From Lachnospiraceae bacterium (GTDB lineage: Bacteria > Bacillota > Clostridia > Lachnospirales > Lachnospiraceae), in contig JAKSRT010000013.1 in NCBI GenBank assembly GCA_024403485.1, forward strand, positions 1 to 37,558: a stretch of 37,558 nucleotides of DNA. The letters run 5' to 3'. Below are positions 15,595-24,598 of the stretch, in pieces. The first letter of the stretch is position 1; every line of letters starts with the position of its first letter. A model generated the notes under the pieces. It worked only from the letters and a program-made list of their open reading frames with translations, had not been told where the DNA came from and did no database searches. The translations under genes and the position numbers were made by a program.

Positions 15595-17139
15595 ATGAGA
15601 AAACTTAACAAAGTTGTTGCTCTTGCTCTTGCAGCTGTAATGGGTCTTTCACTCGTTGCATGTGGTGAAACAGCTCCTGCTGCATCAACAGACAACACAC
15701 CCGTAGCTTCTACCGAAGCTCCCGCAGCAAGCACCGATAACGGTGGTGATGTTGCAGCTTCTGGCGACGTTGTAACAATCAACGTTTACAGAAACACATT
15801 TAACTTAGGCGCAGTTGATTCTGCTAGAACAGCTGAAATTCAGGACGCTATCAACGCTTATATCGCTGATAAGATTAACGTTCAGATCGCTCTTACAGAC
15901 GTTGTTTCAGGTGAATATACCGACAAGGCTAACCTTGCTCTTAACAACAACGAAATCAACCTTCTTTGGACCGCTTCTTGGGAAAGCACAATCGGAACAA
16001 AGGATCTCTATGCAGCAAATGCAGCATACGATATCACCGATCTTCTTCCCGGCACAGCTCTTTATGATTCAATGGATGCTGGACAGTGGGAAGCTTCAAA
16101 GTACGGCGGAAGAAACTACTTCATCCCTGTATACAAGGATAACGTAGAAGGTTATGACTTCATGTTCCGTGAAGATCTTGTTAACCAGCACGGTTGGGAT
16201 ATCACAACTGTTAAGACTTTAGCTGATCTTAAGCCTATGCTTGAAGATGCTAAGAACGATGGTCTTAAGTATCCCCTTCTTCTTCAGAAGACCGCTATGT
16301 TCTACAGATGGTACATTGATTCATATGACTTCTTTACAGGTGATGCTACTTCTAACTGGGTTGCAGTTGACCGTAAGACAAATGAAGTTGTAGATTCTAT
16401 TCTTACTCCTGAATATCTTGAATTCTGTACATTAATGGCTGAATATGCTGAAGCTGGTTATATTTCAGAAGATGAAGTTAACAAGGTAACAACAGATACC
16501 ACAACACAGTCTCAGGATTGGGCTATTTCTTGGTGGACAGATCTTCCTAACAACGGTGAAGCTAACGGTCGTTACGGCCAGAACGTTGTTATGCAGCCCG
16601 CTGGTAACAGATACCTTCACACAGACTCTATGCTTGGTTCTTGCTACTGCGTAACAGCTAACTCTACTGAAGAACAGGCTAAGGCAGCTATCGACTTCAT
16701 GGGTCTTCTTTACACAGATTCAAAGCTTGCTGATATGTACACATACGGTATCGAAGGTAAGGACTTCAACTATGATGCTGATGGTTACGTAGAAAAGGTT
16801 ACTGATGCTTCTTACAACCACTCCATGTGGGAATCTGCATCTGCTACTGTTGTAACTTGCGAAAGCTCATCAGTTTACACACCTCAGATGTACATCGACT
16901 TCAACTCAAGCGCACTTATTTCTTGCGCTAACGGCTTCCACTTCGACAAGACTCCTGTAGAAGCAGCTTATACTGCATGTCAGGCAATCTTCGATGAATA
17001 TGGATTCCCTCTTGAAACCGGTGGTGTTGCAGCTTCTGATGTTGCAGCTACAATCGAAGCTTACCAGGCAGCACTTGATGCAGCTGGTTACCAGGACGTT
17101 CTTGCTGAGTTCCAGAGCCAGTACGACGCTTGGAAGTAA
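15595..17139 (+). CDS. Extracellular sugar-binding lipoprotein of the ABC importer
   Basis: The 514 residues begin with a lipoprotein signal (basic start, hydrophobic core, lipobox LVAC with C23), then a Ser/Thr/Ala-rich linker. The mature part resembles family-1 extracellular solute-binding proteins of the LplA/YtcQ type. It would capture an oligosaccharide outside the membrane and pass it to the two permeases upstream. GGGAGG precedes the ATG. Codon use is strongly biased (AAG, AAC, CTT), in line with high expression. A terminator follows, ending the operon. Confidence 0.88.
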   Translation: MRKLNKVVALALAAVMGLSLVACGETAPAASTDNTPVASTEAPAASTDNGGDVAASGDVVTINVYRNTFNLGAVDSARTAEIQDAINAYIADKINVQIALTDVVSGEYTDKANLALNNNEINLLWTASWESTIGTKDLYAANAAYDITDLLPGTALYDSMDAGQWEASKYGGRNYFIPVYKDNVEGYDFMFREDLVNQHGWDITTVKTLADLKPMLEDAKNDGLKYPLLLQKTAMFYRWYIDSYDFFTGDATSNWVAVDRKTNEVVDSILTPEYLEFCTLMAEYAEAGYISEDEVNKVTTDTTTQSQDWAISWWTDLPNNGEANGRYGQNVVMQPAGNRYLHTDSMLGSCYCVTANSTEEQAKAAIDFMGLLYTDSKLADMYTYGIEGKDFNYDADGYVEKVTDASYNHSMWESASATVVTCESSSVYTPQMYIDFNSSALISCANGFHFDKTPVEAAYTACQAIFDEYGFPLETGGVAASDVAATIEAYQAALDAAGYQDVLAEFQSQYDAWK

Positions 17140-17173
17140 GATTAATCCTTTAGGATTATAATTACGAAATCAA

Positions 17174-17206
17174 AGGCGATTACCTTAGGGTAGTCGCCTT
17201 TTTTTT
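17174..17206 (+). terminator. Intrinsic terminator of the sugar importer operon
   Basis: An 11-bp stem (AGGCGATTACC with GGTAGTCGCCT, one T-G pair) closes a TTAG tetraloop and is followed by eight T. Confidence 0.92.
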
Positions 17207-17210
17207 GATA

Positions 17211-17219
17211 TGGTAGAAT
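17211..17219 (+). promoter_or_regulatory. Extended -10 element before the 189-residue membrane protein
   Basis: TGGTAGAAT is an extended -10 sequence (TGnTAGAAT) placed just after the importer terminator. The predicted start near 17226 leaves a ~23-nt leader with GAGG before the ATG at 17249. No clear -35 box. Confidence 0.5.
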
Positions 17220-17248
17220 AAGAACAAATAAATTATGAGGTATTTGAA

Positions 17249-17818
17249 ATGATTTCTACCAAATATAATAAATATTACCGGATGGATGTTCAGATTAATT
17301 CAGATGGATCAAAAACAGATAAGTGGGAATATATCGGTCCTTATTATGAATTCGAGGAGTCAGCGGAAGAACATAAAAAGAGAGCTTCCATTTATAAGCT
17401 TTTTCTTGTGGGATTAATATTGAGTATGTTTATAAATTTATGGATATACAGTAACCTTTCAAAGGTGATATACATCATTCTCCCGTTTTGCCTGAATTTA
17501 TTTGCTGTATATTTATTCATTACTGCAGTGACATTTTACAAAAAGCCGGGAAAACTCCTTAAAATAAACGAAAAAGAGAAAAGCGCCGACAAGTTTAAAC
17601 AGTCATCACTTTTTGGAATACTGTTTACTTTTTTGTCACTTGTTGGGGTAATTATTTACCTATTAAGAATATCCACATATTTATTCATAAATGATTATAT
17701 ATTTATTCTTTTTCAGGCAATTATGTTAACCATATTTATTGCAAATGCCCTATTTTCAAGGAGTTTAACAACGAAAGAAGTCGAAAATTTTCTTGCGAAA
17801 AAGTATGAAAAGTTGTAA
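17249..17818 (+). CDS. Hypothetical four-helix membrane protein
   Basis: Family not recognised. The 189 residues have a polar N-terminal ~50-residue segment (KWEYIGPYYEFEESAEEH), then two pairs of membrane helices (about 52-70 and 76-97, then 118-138 and 147-165), separated by a charged loop of ~25 residues. GAGG lies about 8 nt before the ATG. It stands alone between two importer operons, with its own promoter-like element; nothing links it functionally to either. Confidence 0.65.
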   Translation: MISTKYNKYYRMDVQINSDGSKTDKWEYIGPYYEFEESAEEHKKRASIYKLFLVGLILSMFINLWIYSNLSKVIYIILPFCLNLFAVYLFITAVTFYKKPGKLLKINEKEKSADKFKQSSLFGILFTFLSLVGVIIYLLRISTYLFINDYIFILFQAIMLTIFIANALFSRSLTTKEVENFLAKKYEKL

Positions 17819-17899
17819 AATGCTTTAGTAATATTGCTAGATTTCTAGTTAATATATGTAAAGGGGAAATACCCATACATTTTAATAGGAGGAAAAATT

Positions 17900-20230
17900 A
17901 TGAAAAAGGTTATGAAAAAGAGCCTTGCACTTATCCTTGGTTTAGCCATGGTAGTAGGTTCTTTAACCGCATGTGGTGAAAAAGAACCCACATCAGTAGA
18001 TACTCCCGCAGTATCTGAAACCTCTTCCGAAGCACCTGCTGAAGTAGTTACCGAAACAACAGAAACTTCTGAAGACAAAATTCTTGTTGTTGGATATGAT
18101 TATTTTTCCAGCAAGTTTAGTCCTTTCTTTGCTACAACAGCTTATGACCAGGATGTAGCAAGCATGGTATCAGTCGGACTTCTCGGTAATGACCGTGAAG
18201 GTAATATTATTACAAAGGGTATTGAAGGTGAAGTTATTCCTTATAACGGAACCGAATACACCTATAAGGGTATTGCCGATCTCGACATTACTCAGAACGA
18301 TGACGGAACAGTAGTATATGACTTCACTTTAAGAGATGATCTTGTATTTTCAGACGGTGAAAAGCTTACTGCTGATGACGTTATTTTCTCAATGTATGTA
18401 TTATCCGATCCTATGTATGACGGTGCGTCTACATTCTACTCATTACCTATCGTTGGTATGGAAGACTACAGAAGCAACATGGATTCTCTTGCTAACCTCA
18501 TTGTTGCAGCAGGCAAGGATAATTCAGATTTTACATACTGGGACGAAGCTACTCAGACAGCATTCTGGGCAAGCGTTGACAAGGCCGGCGAAAGCTTTGT
18601 ACAGGAAATCATTGATTACTGTGTTGCTGCAGGTTACAACGCAGACACAGATGCTCCCGGTGTGACAATGGGCACATGGGGCTTCCCTGCTGATGAAGAT
18701 GCAACCTTAGCTGACATTTGGGCTATTATGGTTGACGCTTACGGCGGAGACGTCGTTTCATTAAGTGATACAGAAACAGCAGGTTCTTCTGTTTGGGAAC
18801 TTATGGATGATTATGACAATTATACTGCTCCTGTTTCTACAGGTGATTCTGCAGCTAACATTGCAGGTATCGAAAAGACCGGTGATTACTCCGTAAGAGT
18901 AACAACAGAATCTTTTGATGCTGTAGCTATTTACCAGCTTGGTGTTTCGGTAGCTCCTCTTCACTATTACGGTGATGTTGCAGCATATGATTATGATGCA
19001 AATAAGTTCGGCTTCACAAAGGGTGATTTAAGCGGAGTAAAGGCAAAGACAACAACTCCTTTAGGTGCTGGTCCTTATAAGTTCGTAAGCTATGAGAACG
19101 GTGTTGTTTCATTTGAAGCTAACGAAAACTACTATAACGGTGCTCCCAAGACAAAATATATCAACTTTAAGGAAACACCTTCAACCGATAAGCTTACAGG
19201 TGTAGCTTCCGGTACATTTGATATTTCAGATCCTTCAATGAGCCTTGAAACATTAAAGAATATTAAGAGCTACAACTCTAACGGAGAAGTATCCGGTGAT
19301 GTTCTTTACACTTCACTTGTTGACAACTTAGGTTATGGTTACATCGGTATTTCAGCTTCCAACATGAACGTTGGCGGCGTTAAGGATAGCGAAGAATCCA
19401 AATCCTTAAGAAAAGCATTTGCTACATTATTCGCATGCTACAGAGATACAGTTATTAACTCTTACTACGGTGAAATGGCTGCTGTTATTCAGTACCCTAT
19501 GTCCAATACTTCTTGGGCTGCTCCCAAGCCTGCAGATAACGGTTACAGACTTGCATACTCTGTTGATGCAGAAGGCAATGACATTTATACAGCTGATATG
19601 ACCGATGAACAGAAGGCTGAAGCAGCATTAGCTGCAGCTGTATCCTTCTTAAAGGCAGCAGGTTATACATATGATGATGCAGAAGGTAAGTTCACCGCAG
19701 CTCCCGAAGGCGCTGAAATGACTTACGAAGTAATCATTCCTGCAGACGGTGTTGGTGATCACCCTGCATACGGTATCTTAACCGCAACCAAGGAAGCTCT
19801 TGCATCCGTTGGTATTACTCTTGAAATTAATGACCCTTCAGATTCCAATATTCTTTGGGATGCTCTTGATGCAGATACAGCTGATATGTGGGCTGCTGCG
19901 TGGGGTGCTACAATTGATCCTGATATGTATCAGATTTATCACTCATCAAACTACATGGCAGGAACAACTTCAAATCATTACTCAATCACATCAGACGAAC
20001 TTGACGAATTAATCGTTGCAGCTCGTGAAAGTGCTGATCAGTCTTATCGTAAGGCTACATACAAGGAATGTCTTGAAATCATTCTTGACTGGGCAGTAGA
20101 AGTTCCTACATACCAGAGACAGAATGCAATCATCTTCAGCCCTGAACGTGTTAATATGGACACTGTTACTCCCGATATCACAACATTCTGGGGTTGGATG
20201 AGCGAAATTGAATTACTTGAAATGAACTAA
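17900..20230 (+). CDS. oppA: Oligopeptide-binding lipoprotein OppA/DppA
   Basis: The 776 residues begin with a lipoprotein signal (lipobox LTAC, C25) and a Ser/Thr/Glu linker, followed by an SBP_bac_5 fold: YDFTLRDDLVFSDGEKLTADDV is the hallmark helix-strand segment (around 135-156), and a C-terminal lobe contains ADMWAAAWGATIDPDMYQ. At 776 residues it is longer than typical OppA (about 540-600); the extra length includes an Asp/Ala-rich stretch around 200-310. It would bind oligopeptides outside the cell for the permease encoded downstream. AGGAGG precedes the ATG. An intrinsic terminator separates it from oppB, so it is probably made in excess. Confidence 0.9.
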   Translation: MKKVMKKSLALILGLAMVVGSLTACGEKEPTSVDTPAVSETSSEAPAEVVTETTETSEDKILVVGYDYFSSKFSPFFATTAYDQDVASMVSVGLLGNDREGNIITKGIEGEVIPYNGTEYTYKGIADLDITQNDDGTVVYDFTLRDDLVFSDGEKLTADDVIFSMYVLSDPMYDGASTFYSLPIVGMEDYRSNMDSLANLIVAAGKDNSDFTYWDEATQTAFWASVDKAGESFVQEIIDYCVAAGYNADTDAPGVTMGTWGFPADEDATLADIWAIMVDAYGGDVVSLSDTETAGSSVWELMDDYDNYTAPVSTGDSAANIAGIEKTGDYSVRVTTESFDAVAIYQLGVSVAPLHYYGDVAAYDYDANKFGFTKGDLSGVKAKTTTPLGAGPYKFVSYENGVVSFEANENYYNGAPKTKYINFKETPSTDKLTGVASGTFDISDPSMSLETLKNIKSYNSNGEVSGDVLYTSLVDNLGYGYIGISASNMNVGGVKDSEESKSLRKAFATLFACYRDTVINSYYGEMAAVIQYPMSNTSWAAPKPADNGYRLAYSVDAEGNDIYTADMTDEQKAEAALAAAVSFLKAAGYTYDDAEGKFTAAPEGAEMTYEVIIPADGVGDHPAYGILTATKEALASVGITLEINDPSDSNILWDALDADTADMWAAAWGATIDPDMYQIYHSSNYMAGTTSNHYSITSDELDELIVAARESADQSYRKATYKECLEIILDWAVEVPTYQRQNAIIFSPERVNMDTVTPDITTFWGWMSEIELLEMN

Positions 20231-20266
20231 TTTCTGAGTAAAGATTGTTGGTTTTTTGATTTACCA

Positions 20267-20302
20267 AAGGGCCTGTATAAATACTTACAGGCCCTTATTT
20301 TT
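20267..20302 (+). terminator. Intrinsic terminator between oppA and oppB
   Basis: A perfect 11-bp stem (AAGGGCCTGTA with TACAGGCCCTT) and an 8-nt loop are followed by ATTTTT. The short T-tract may allow partial read-through into oppBCDF. Confidence 0.85.
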
Positions 20303-20331
20303 AATAAAGTGTTAGAGGGTGCGTTATTCTT

Positions 20332-21321
20332 ATGGCAAAATTCATAGCAAAGAGACTGGGGCTATGTGTTCTCATTTTCTTTTTTGTAACATTCATTATT
20401 TATATTCTTGAATATTCCCTTCCCACAAGCTACGTGGAGAAAACTGCAATGGAGCTGGCAACCAGACCCGGTAATACCAAAAGTGCCCAGCAGTGGATTG
20501 ATGAATTAAATGCCCAATATGGTATGGATCAGGGAATCATTAAAGGATATGGTATCTGGTTTATTAATTCGGCAAAAGGCAACTTTGGCGACAGCTGGTC
20601 TCAGACAATGCCTGTTACGGATCTTTTTAAGAAATGTATCTGGTATAGTTTTGTAATGGGTGCCATCGGTTTTGTGCTGGAAATCTTTATCGCTATTCCG
20701 CTTGGTGTTGTTGCGGCAAGAAAACAATACAGTATTACGGACTATACGGTTACTGTCGTATCGCTTATAGGTATTTCGATGCCTACATTCTTTGTGGCGA
20801 CAGTATTTAAATTAATTTTTTCTGTTAAACTCGGCTGGTTTGAACTGGTAGGCATGCAGGGAAGAAACTATGCTAACCTTGATGCCATGGGACAGTTTTT
20901 AGACCTGGCCAACCATCTTGTTTTACCTATTTTGACATTGACAGTTGTGGGTATCGGTGGACTTATGCGTTATACACGTACCAATATGCTGGAAGTTCTT
21001 AATGCGGACTATGTGCGTACAGCCCGTGCAAAGGGTCTTCCCGAAAAGAAGGTTGTAAGTCACCATGCCTTTAGAAATACATTGATCCCCCTTGTTACCA
21101 TTTTAGGCGGTTCACTTCCCGGGCTTTTTTCCGGAGCACTTATTACGGAAACCTTGTTCGGTATTCGCGGTATCGGCTTTTATTCGTACCATGCAATGAC
21201 GGTCGGTGATATTCCCTTCACCATGTTCTATCTTGCATTTATTTCTATTTTGACCCTACTCGGAAACCTTATTTCAGATATTCTTTATGCCGTGGTTGAC
21301 CCCAGGGTTCGTGTAAATTAA
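20332..21321 (+). CDS. oppB: Oligopeptide ABC transporter permease OppB
   Basis: This 329-residue permease has six membrane helices: one N-terminal, then five after the large first extracytoplasmic loop. The coupling motif DYVRTARAKGLPEKKVVSHHAFRNTLIPLV (about 224-253) and the closing DPRVRVN are diagnostic of OppB/DppB. GAGGGTG lies upstream of the ATG. It pairs with OppC to form the channel. The gene is 12 nt ahead of oppC. Confidence 0.93.
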   Translation: MAKFIAKRLGLCVLIFFFVTFIIYILEYSLPTSYVEKTAMELATRPGNTKSAQQWIDELNAQYGMDQGIIKGYGIWFINSAKGNFGDSWSQTMPVTDLFKKCIWYSFVMGAIGFVLEIFIAIPLGVVAARKQYSITDYTVTVVSLIGISMPTFFVATVFKLIFSVKLGWFELVGMQGRNYANLDAMGQFLDLANHLVLPILTLTVVGIGGLMRYTRTNMLEVLNADYVRTARAKGLPEKKVVSHHAFRNTLIPLVTILGGSLPGLFSGALITETLFGIRGIGFYSYHAMTVGDIPFTMFYLAFISILTLLGNLISDILYAVVDPRVRVN

Positions 21322-21333
21322 GGGGGTGTTATT

Positions 21334-23385
21334 GTGGCTAAAAATTTCAACGAAGTATTAAAAGAACGAGAGATAAAAGAAAAAGAACTTAACAAAGCAG
21401 AAGAAAAGGAAATGTCTCTTGACAGTACCGAACGAGTAAAGGTTCTTAGTCCCGGCCAGCTTGTTTTTAAGCGATTCGTTACAAACAAGCTTTCCATCGT
21501 GGGAACTGTTATTTTGGTATTCATGTTTTTGTTTTCTTTTGTAATGCCTCTTTTTTATCCTTACAGTCAGACACAGATTTTCTATAAATATGATAACTCT
21601 GTAATAGACTATGCTCAGGTTAAGGAAAGAACCGACTATACGCTGTTTATGCTTGATGAAAACGCGGATGTTCACTATACGGTAAAAAATAAGCTTACAG
21701 CTTCGATTAACACAATGAAGAGTACCGGTGAAAAGACAATGACTCTTCGTGATAATGACGGTGTTTCATACAGACTCGAAGAAGATGAAGATTTTATCTA
21801 TTCACTTTACAAAGAAGAGAGTGAATTGTTTGCTTCGGCATCGGGAGAAGTAAAGTATGCAACATACAGCATTGTAGGCGACAAACTTGAAATTTCAGCC
21901 GGAATGGAAGAAGTCAGCGGATTTTCAGAAGCACTGAAGAAGGCCATTGCGGATAAAGCAAAGGACTTTACCGTATCAGGAGTCGAATTCAAGGTTGAAC
22001 AGGTTAAGAAAACATACAATGTTTATAAAGAGAGCGAAGGCTTCCAGTATTTTTCAAAGAAGATGGATGCAGCATTCGAGGAGTCTGTTTTAGCACTTGA
22101 TAAGGGCGGAAGACTTGAAATCGGAAACGATATTTACAGTGTTTCGGTTAACGGAGATGCTGTTGAAGTATACAAGGTTTCGGGATCTTCGAAGATTGCC
22201 ATTCTTTCTACTTATGTATTTGACACCTTCGATGCTTCTTTCAAAATTACAAAAGACTTTGAAAAGGCAGCCCTTCAAGGAATTGCGGAAGGCAAGGAAT
22301 TTGCAGTCGGTGATGTTAAATATACCATTAAGGTTGATGGTGAAACAGGCGAAAAGCTTGTGCTTGATATAAATAATGCAGATGCTCCATGTGCGGCTAT
22401 TTCAACTTCTGTTATAAGAAGATACAACGGTGAAGATACTCTTGAAATTGCATTCAAAGAGGAAACCCGAAAAGTTATTGCCGAAATGGCTGAAAGCGGT
22501 AAAAAGACCGCAACCTTTACCTGGCCTATTGCGCAGGTAGACAGTAACGGTGAATATTCCTACGATGAAAGCGGCAACTTAATTAAAGAAGACAGAGAAA
22601 TAACAATAACAGATAAAAACGGTTCATATGTACTTAATGCACAGCAGGTTGTTTATCTTATTGATACTTTTGCCGCACCCAGCAGTGAACACTGGATTGG
22701 TACCGACAGTGACGGTATGGATGTATTATCACGAATGATGTACGGCGGACGTGTTTCTCTTATGGTTGCTTTTGTAGTAGTTATTTTGGAAACAATTCTT
22801 GGTATTATTATGGGTGGTGTTGCAGGCTTCTTTGGAGGCTGGGTAGATAACATCATTATGAGAATGGTGGATATATTCTACTGTATTCCGTCCATGCCCA
22901 TTCTTATTATTATGGGTGCCATGTTTGATGCCTTAAAGATGAAGCCTTATATCCGACTGACATGGATGATGGCTATTCTGGGTATTCTTGGATGGGCCGG
23001 TGTTGCCCGTCTTGTCAGAGGACAGATTCTTTCATTAAGAGAGCAGGAATTTATGGTAGCTGCGGAAGCTATCGGATTAAAGAGCAAGAGAAGAATATTC
23101 AAGCATCTTATTCCTAATGTAATGCCTCAGCTTATTGTAACTGCTACTTCAGGCCTGGGCTCGGTTATTATTACCGAATCAACCCTTTCTTTCCTGGGTC
23201 TTGGTGTTAAACACCCTCTGGCTTCCTGGGGTACCATGATTAACTCAGTATCGACTGCGGAAGCAATGAAAGCATATACATATATTTGGGTTCCCGTAGG
23301 ACTTTTAATATGTCTTACAGTTATCGCATTTAACTTTGTGGGTGACGGCCTTAGAGATGCCTTCGATCCCAAGATGAAACGATAG
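21334..23385 (+). CDS. oppC: Oligopeptide ABC transporter permease OppC with a large extracytoplasmic insertion
   Basis: The protein is 683 residues, about twice the usual ~300. A cytoplasmic basic/acidic start and first helix (about 55-78) are followed by an inserted ~365-residue extracytoplasmic region, then the standard OppC core from HWIGTDSDGMDVLSR (452 on) with five helices and the coupling motif EFMVAAEAIGLKSKRRIFKHLIPN. The insertion contains degenerate repeats, each a helix starting F-x-E/K then an Ala/Leu-rich stretch and a Gly-containing strand (near 197, 248, 309 and 374). The start is GTG, with GGGGGTG upstream. The insert may bind substrate or contact OppA (inference). Confidence 0.9.
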   Translation: MAKNFNEVLKEREIKEKELNKAEEKEMSLDSTERVKVLSPGQLVFKRFVTNKLSIVGTVILVFMFLFSFVMPLFYPYSQTQIFYKYDNSVIDYAQVKERTDYTLFMLDENADVHYTVKNKLTASINTMKSTGEKTMTLRDNDGVSYRLEEDEDFIYSLYKEESELFASASGEVKYATYSIVGDKLEISAGMEEVSGFSEALKKAIADKAKDFTVSGVEFKVEQVKKTYNVYKESEGFQYFSKKMDAAFEESVLALDKGGRLEIGNDIYSVSVNGDAVEVYKVSGSSKIAILSTYVFDTFDASFKITKDFEKAALQGIAEGKEFAVGDVKYTIKVDGETGEKLVLDINNADAPCAAISTSVIRRYNGEDTLEIAFKEETRKVIAEMAESGKKTATFTWPIAQVDSNGEYSYDESGNLIKEDREITITDKNGSYVLNAQQVVYLIDTFAAPSSEHWIGTDSDGMDVLSRMMYGGRVSLMVAFVVVILETILGIIMGGVAGFFGGWVDNIIMRMVDIFYCIPSMPILIIMGAMFDALKMKPYIRLTWMMAILGILGWAGVARLVRGQILSLREQEFMVAAEAIGLKSKRRIFKHLIPNVMPQLIVTATSGLGSVIITESTLSFLGLGVKHPLASWGTMINSVSTAEAMKAYTYIWVPVGLLICLTVIAFNFVGDGLRDAFDPKMKR

Positions 23386-23398
23386 GGGGACAAAGAAA

Positions 23399-24598
23399 AT
23401 GGCTAAAAAGAACAAATCTTATATTTCAAATAAAGAAACTGCCAAGATTACCCGTCGTAATCGACAGATTACAAGAAAGCTTGAAAAGCAGAGAAACAGA
23501 AAGAATATTCCCGAAAGCGAATATAAGACAACTATGAAGAATCCCGATAATATCGTGGAATTTGACAATGTTTGCTCATATTTCTTTACAGATATCGGAG
23601 TTGTTAAAGCTGTTGACGGTATTTCTTTTGAAGTTCCCAAATGTTCGACGGTAGGTATTGTAGGCGAGTCCGGCTGCGGAAAGAGCGTTACAAGTCTTTC
23701 TTTGATGCAGCTTCTTCAAAAGCCTGCCGGTCAGACTGTCGGCGGTGAAATCAGACTAAATCTTGGTGATGGCAATGAAGCAATTAACATTGTTAAAACC
23801 CCTACTTCCGAAATGCAGCATCTGCGCGGAAATAAGATGTCAATGATTTTCCAGGAACCTATGACAAGCTTAAATCCGGTGTTCAGAATCGGTGATCAGG
23901 TTAATGAAGTTATTTCTCTTCACAATCCTGAGATGACTAAGGAAGCAGTTAAAGCCAGAACACTTGAGATGCTTGAAATGGTAGGTATTGCCAACAAAGA
24001 GGGCGTATATTCAATGTATCCTCACGAGCTTTCCGGCGGTATGAGACAGCGTATTATGATTGCAATCGCACTTGCATGTAATCCCTCACTTATAATTGCC
24101 GACGAACCTACAACAGCGCTTGATGTTACCATTCAGGCTCAGATACTTGACCTTTTAAAAGACTTAAAAGACAAGATTAACAGCTCTATTATGCTTATTA
24201 CCCATGACCTTGGAGTTGTGGCAAATATGGCTGATTATGTTGTCGTTATGTATGCGGGCCGTGTTATTGAAAAAGGTACTGCCAAAGAAATATTTGCAAA
24301 TCCCTGCCATCCCTACACTATAGGACTTATGAAGTCTAAGCCTGTTGTGGGGAAAAAGGTTGATGAGCTTTATAATATTCCCGGCTCTGTGCCTAACCCT
24401 ATTAATATGCCTGATTACTGCTACTTCAGAGACAGATGCGAATACACCTGTGATAAGTGCAGAAATAAAGAAGCAGGTTTTGGAAATTATCCCCCTGAAA
24501 TTAAAATCAGCGATACACACATCGTATCCTGTTATCGCTACTACGATGAGGGTGAAGTTCTCGGATATCCCAATCCTGTTAATGTGGAGGAACTGTAA
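23399..24598 (+). CDS. oppD: Oligopeptide ABC transporter ATPase OppD
   Basis: The 399-residue ATPase has Walker A GESGCGKS, Q-loop FQEPMTSLNPV, signature LSGGMRQR, Walker B LIIADEPTTALD and the C-terminal oligopeptide-transporter domain with a cysteine-rich segment (CYFRDRCEYTCDKC) that in relatives can carry an Fe-S cluster. It has an extra ~48-residue, strongly basic N-terminus (KITRRNRQITRKLEKQRNRK) before the ATPase domain. AGGGGGAC precedes the ATG. Its stop codon overlaps the oppF start by one base. Confidence 0.93.
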   Translation: MAKKNKSYISNKETAKITRRNRQITRKLEKQRNRKNIPESEYKTTMKNPDNIVEFDNVCSYFFTDIGVVKAVDGISFEVPKCSTVGIVGESGCGKSVTSLSLMQLLQKPAGQTVGGEIRLNLGDGNEAINIVKTPTSEMQHLRGNKMSMIFQEPMTSLNPVFRIGDQVNEVISLHNPEMTKEAVKARTLEMLEMVGIANKEGVYSMYPHELSGGMRQRIMIAIALACNPSLIIADEPTTALDVTIQAQILDLLKDLKDKINSSIMLITHDLGVVANMADYVVVMYAGRVIEKGTAKEIFANPCHPYTIGLMKSKPVVGKKVDELYNIPGSVPNPINMPDYCYFRDRCEYTCDKCRNKEAGFGNYPPEIKISDTHIVSCYRYYDEGEVLGYPNPVNVEEL

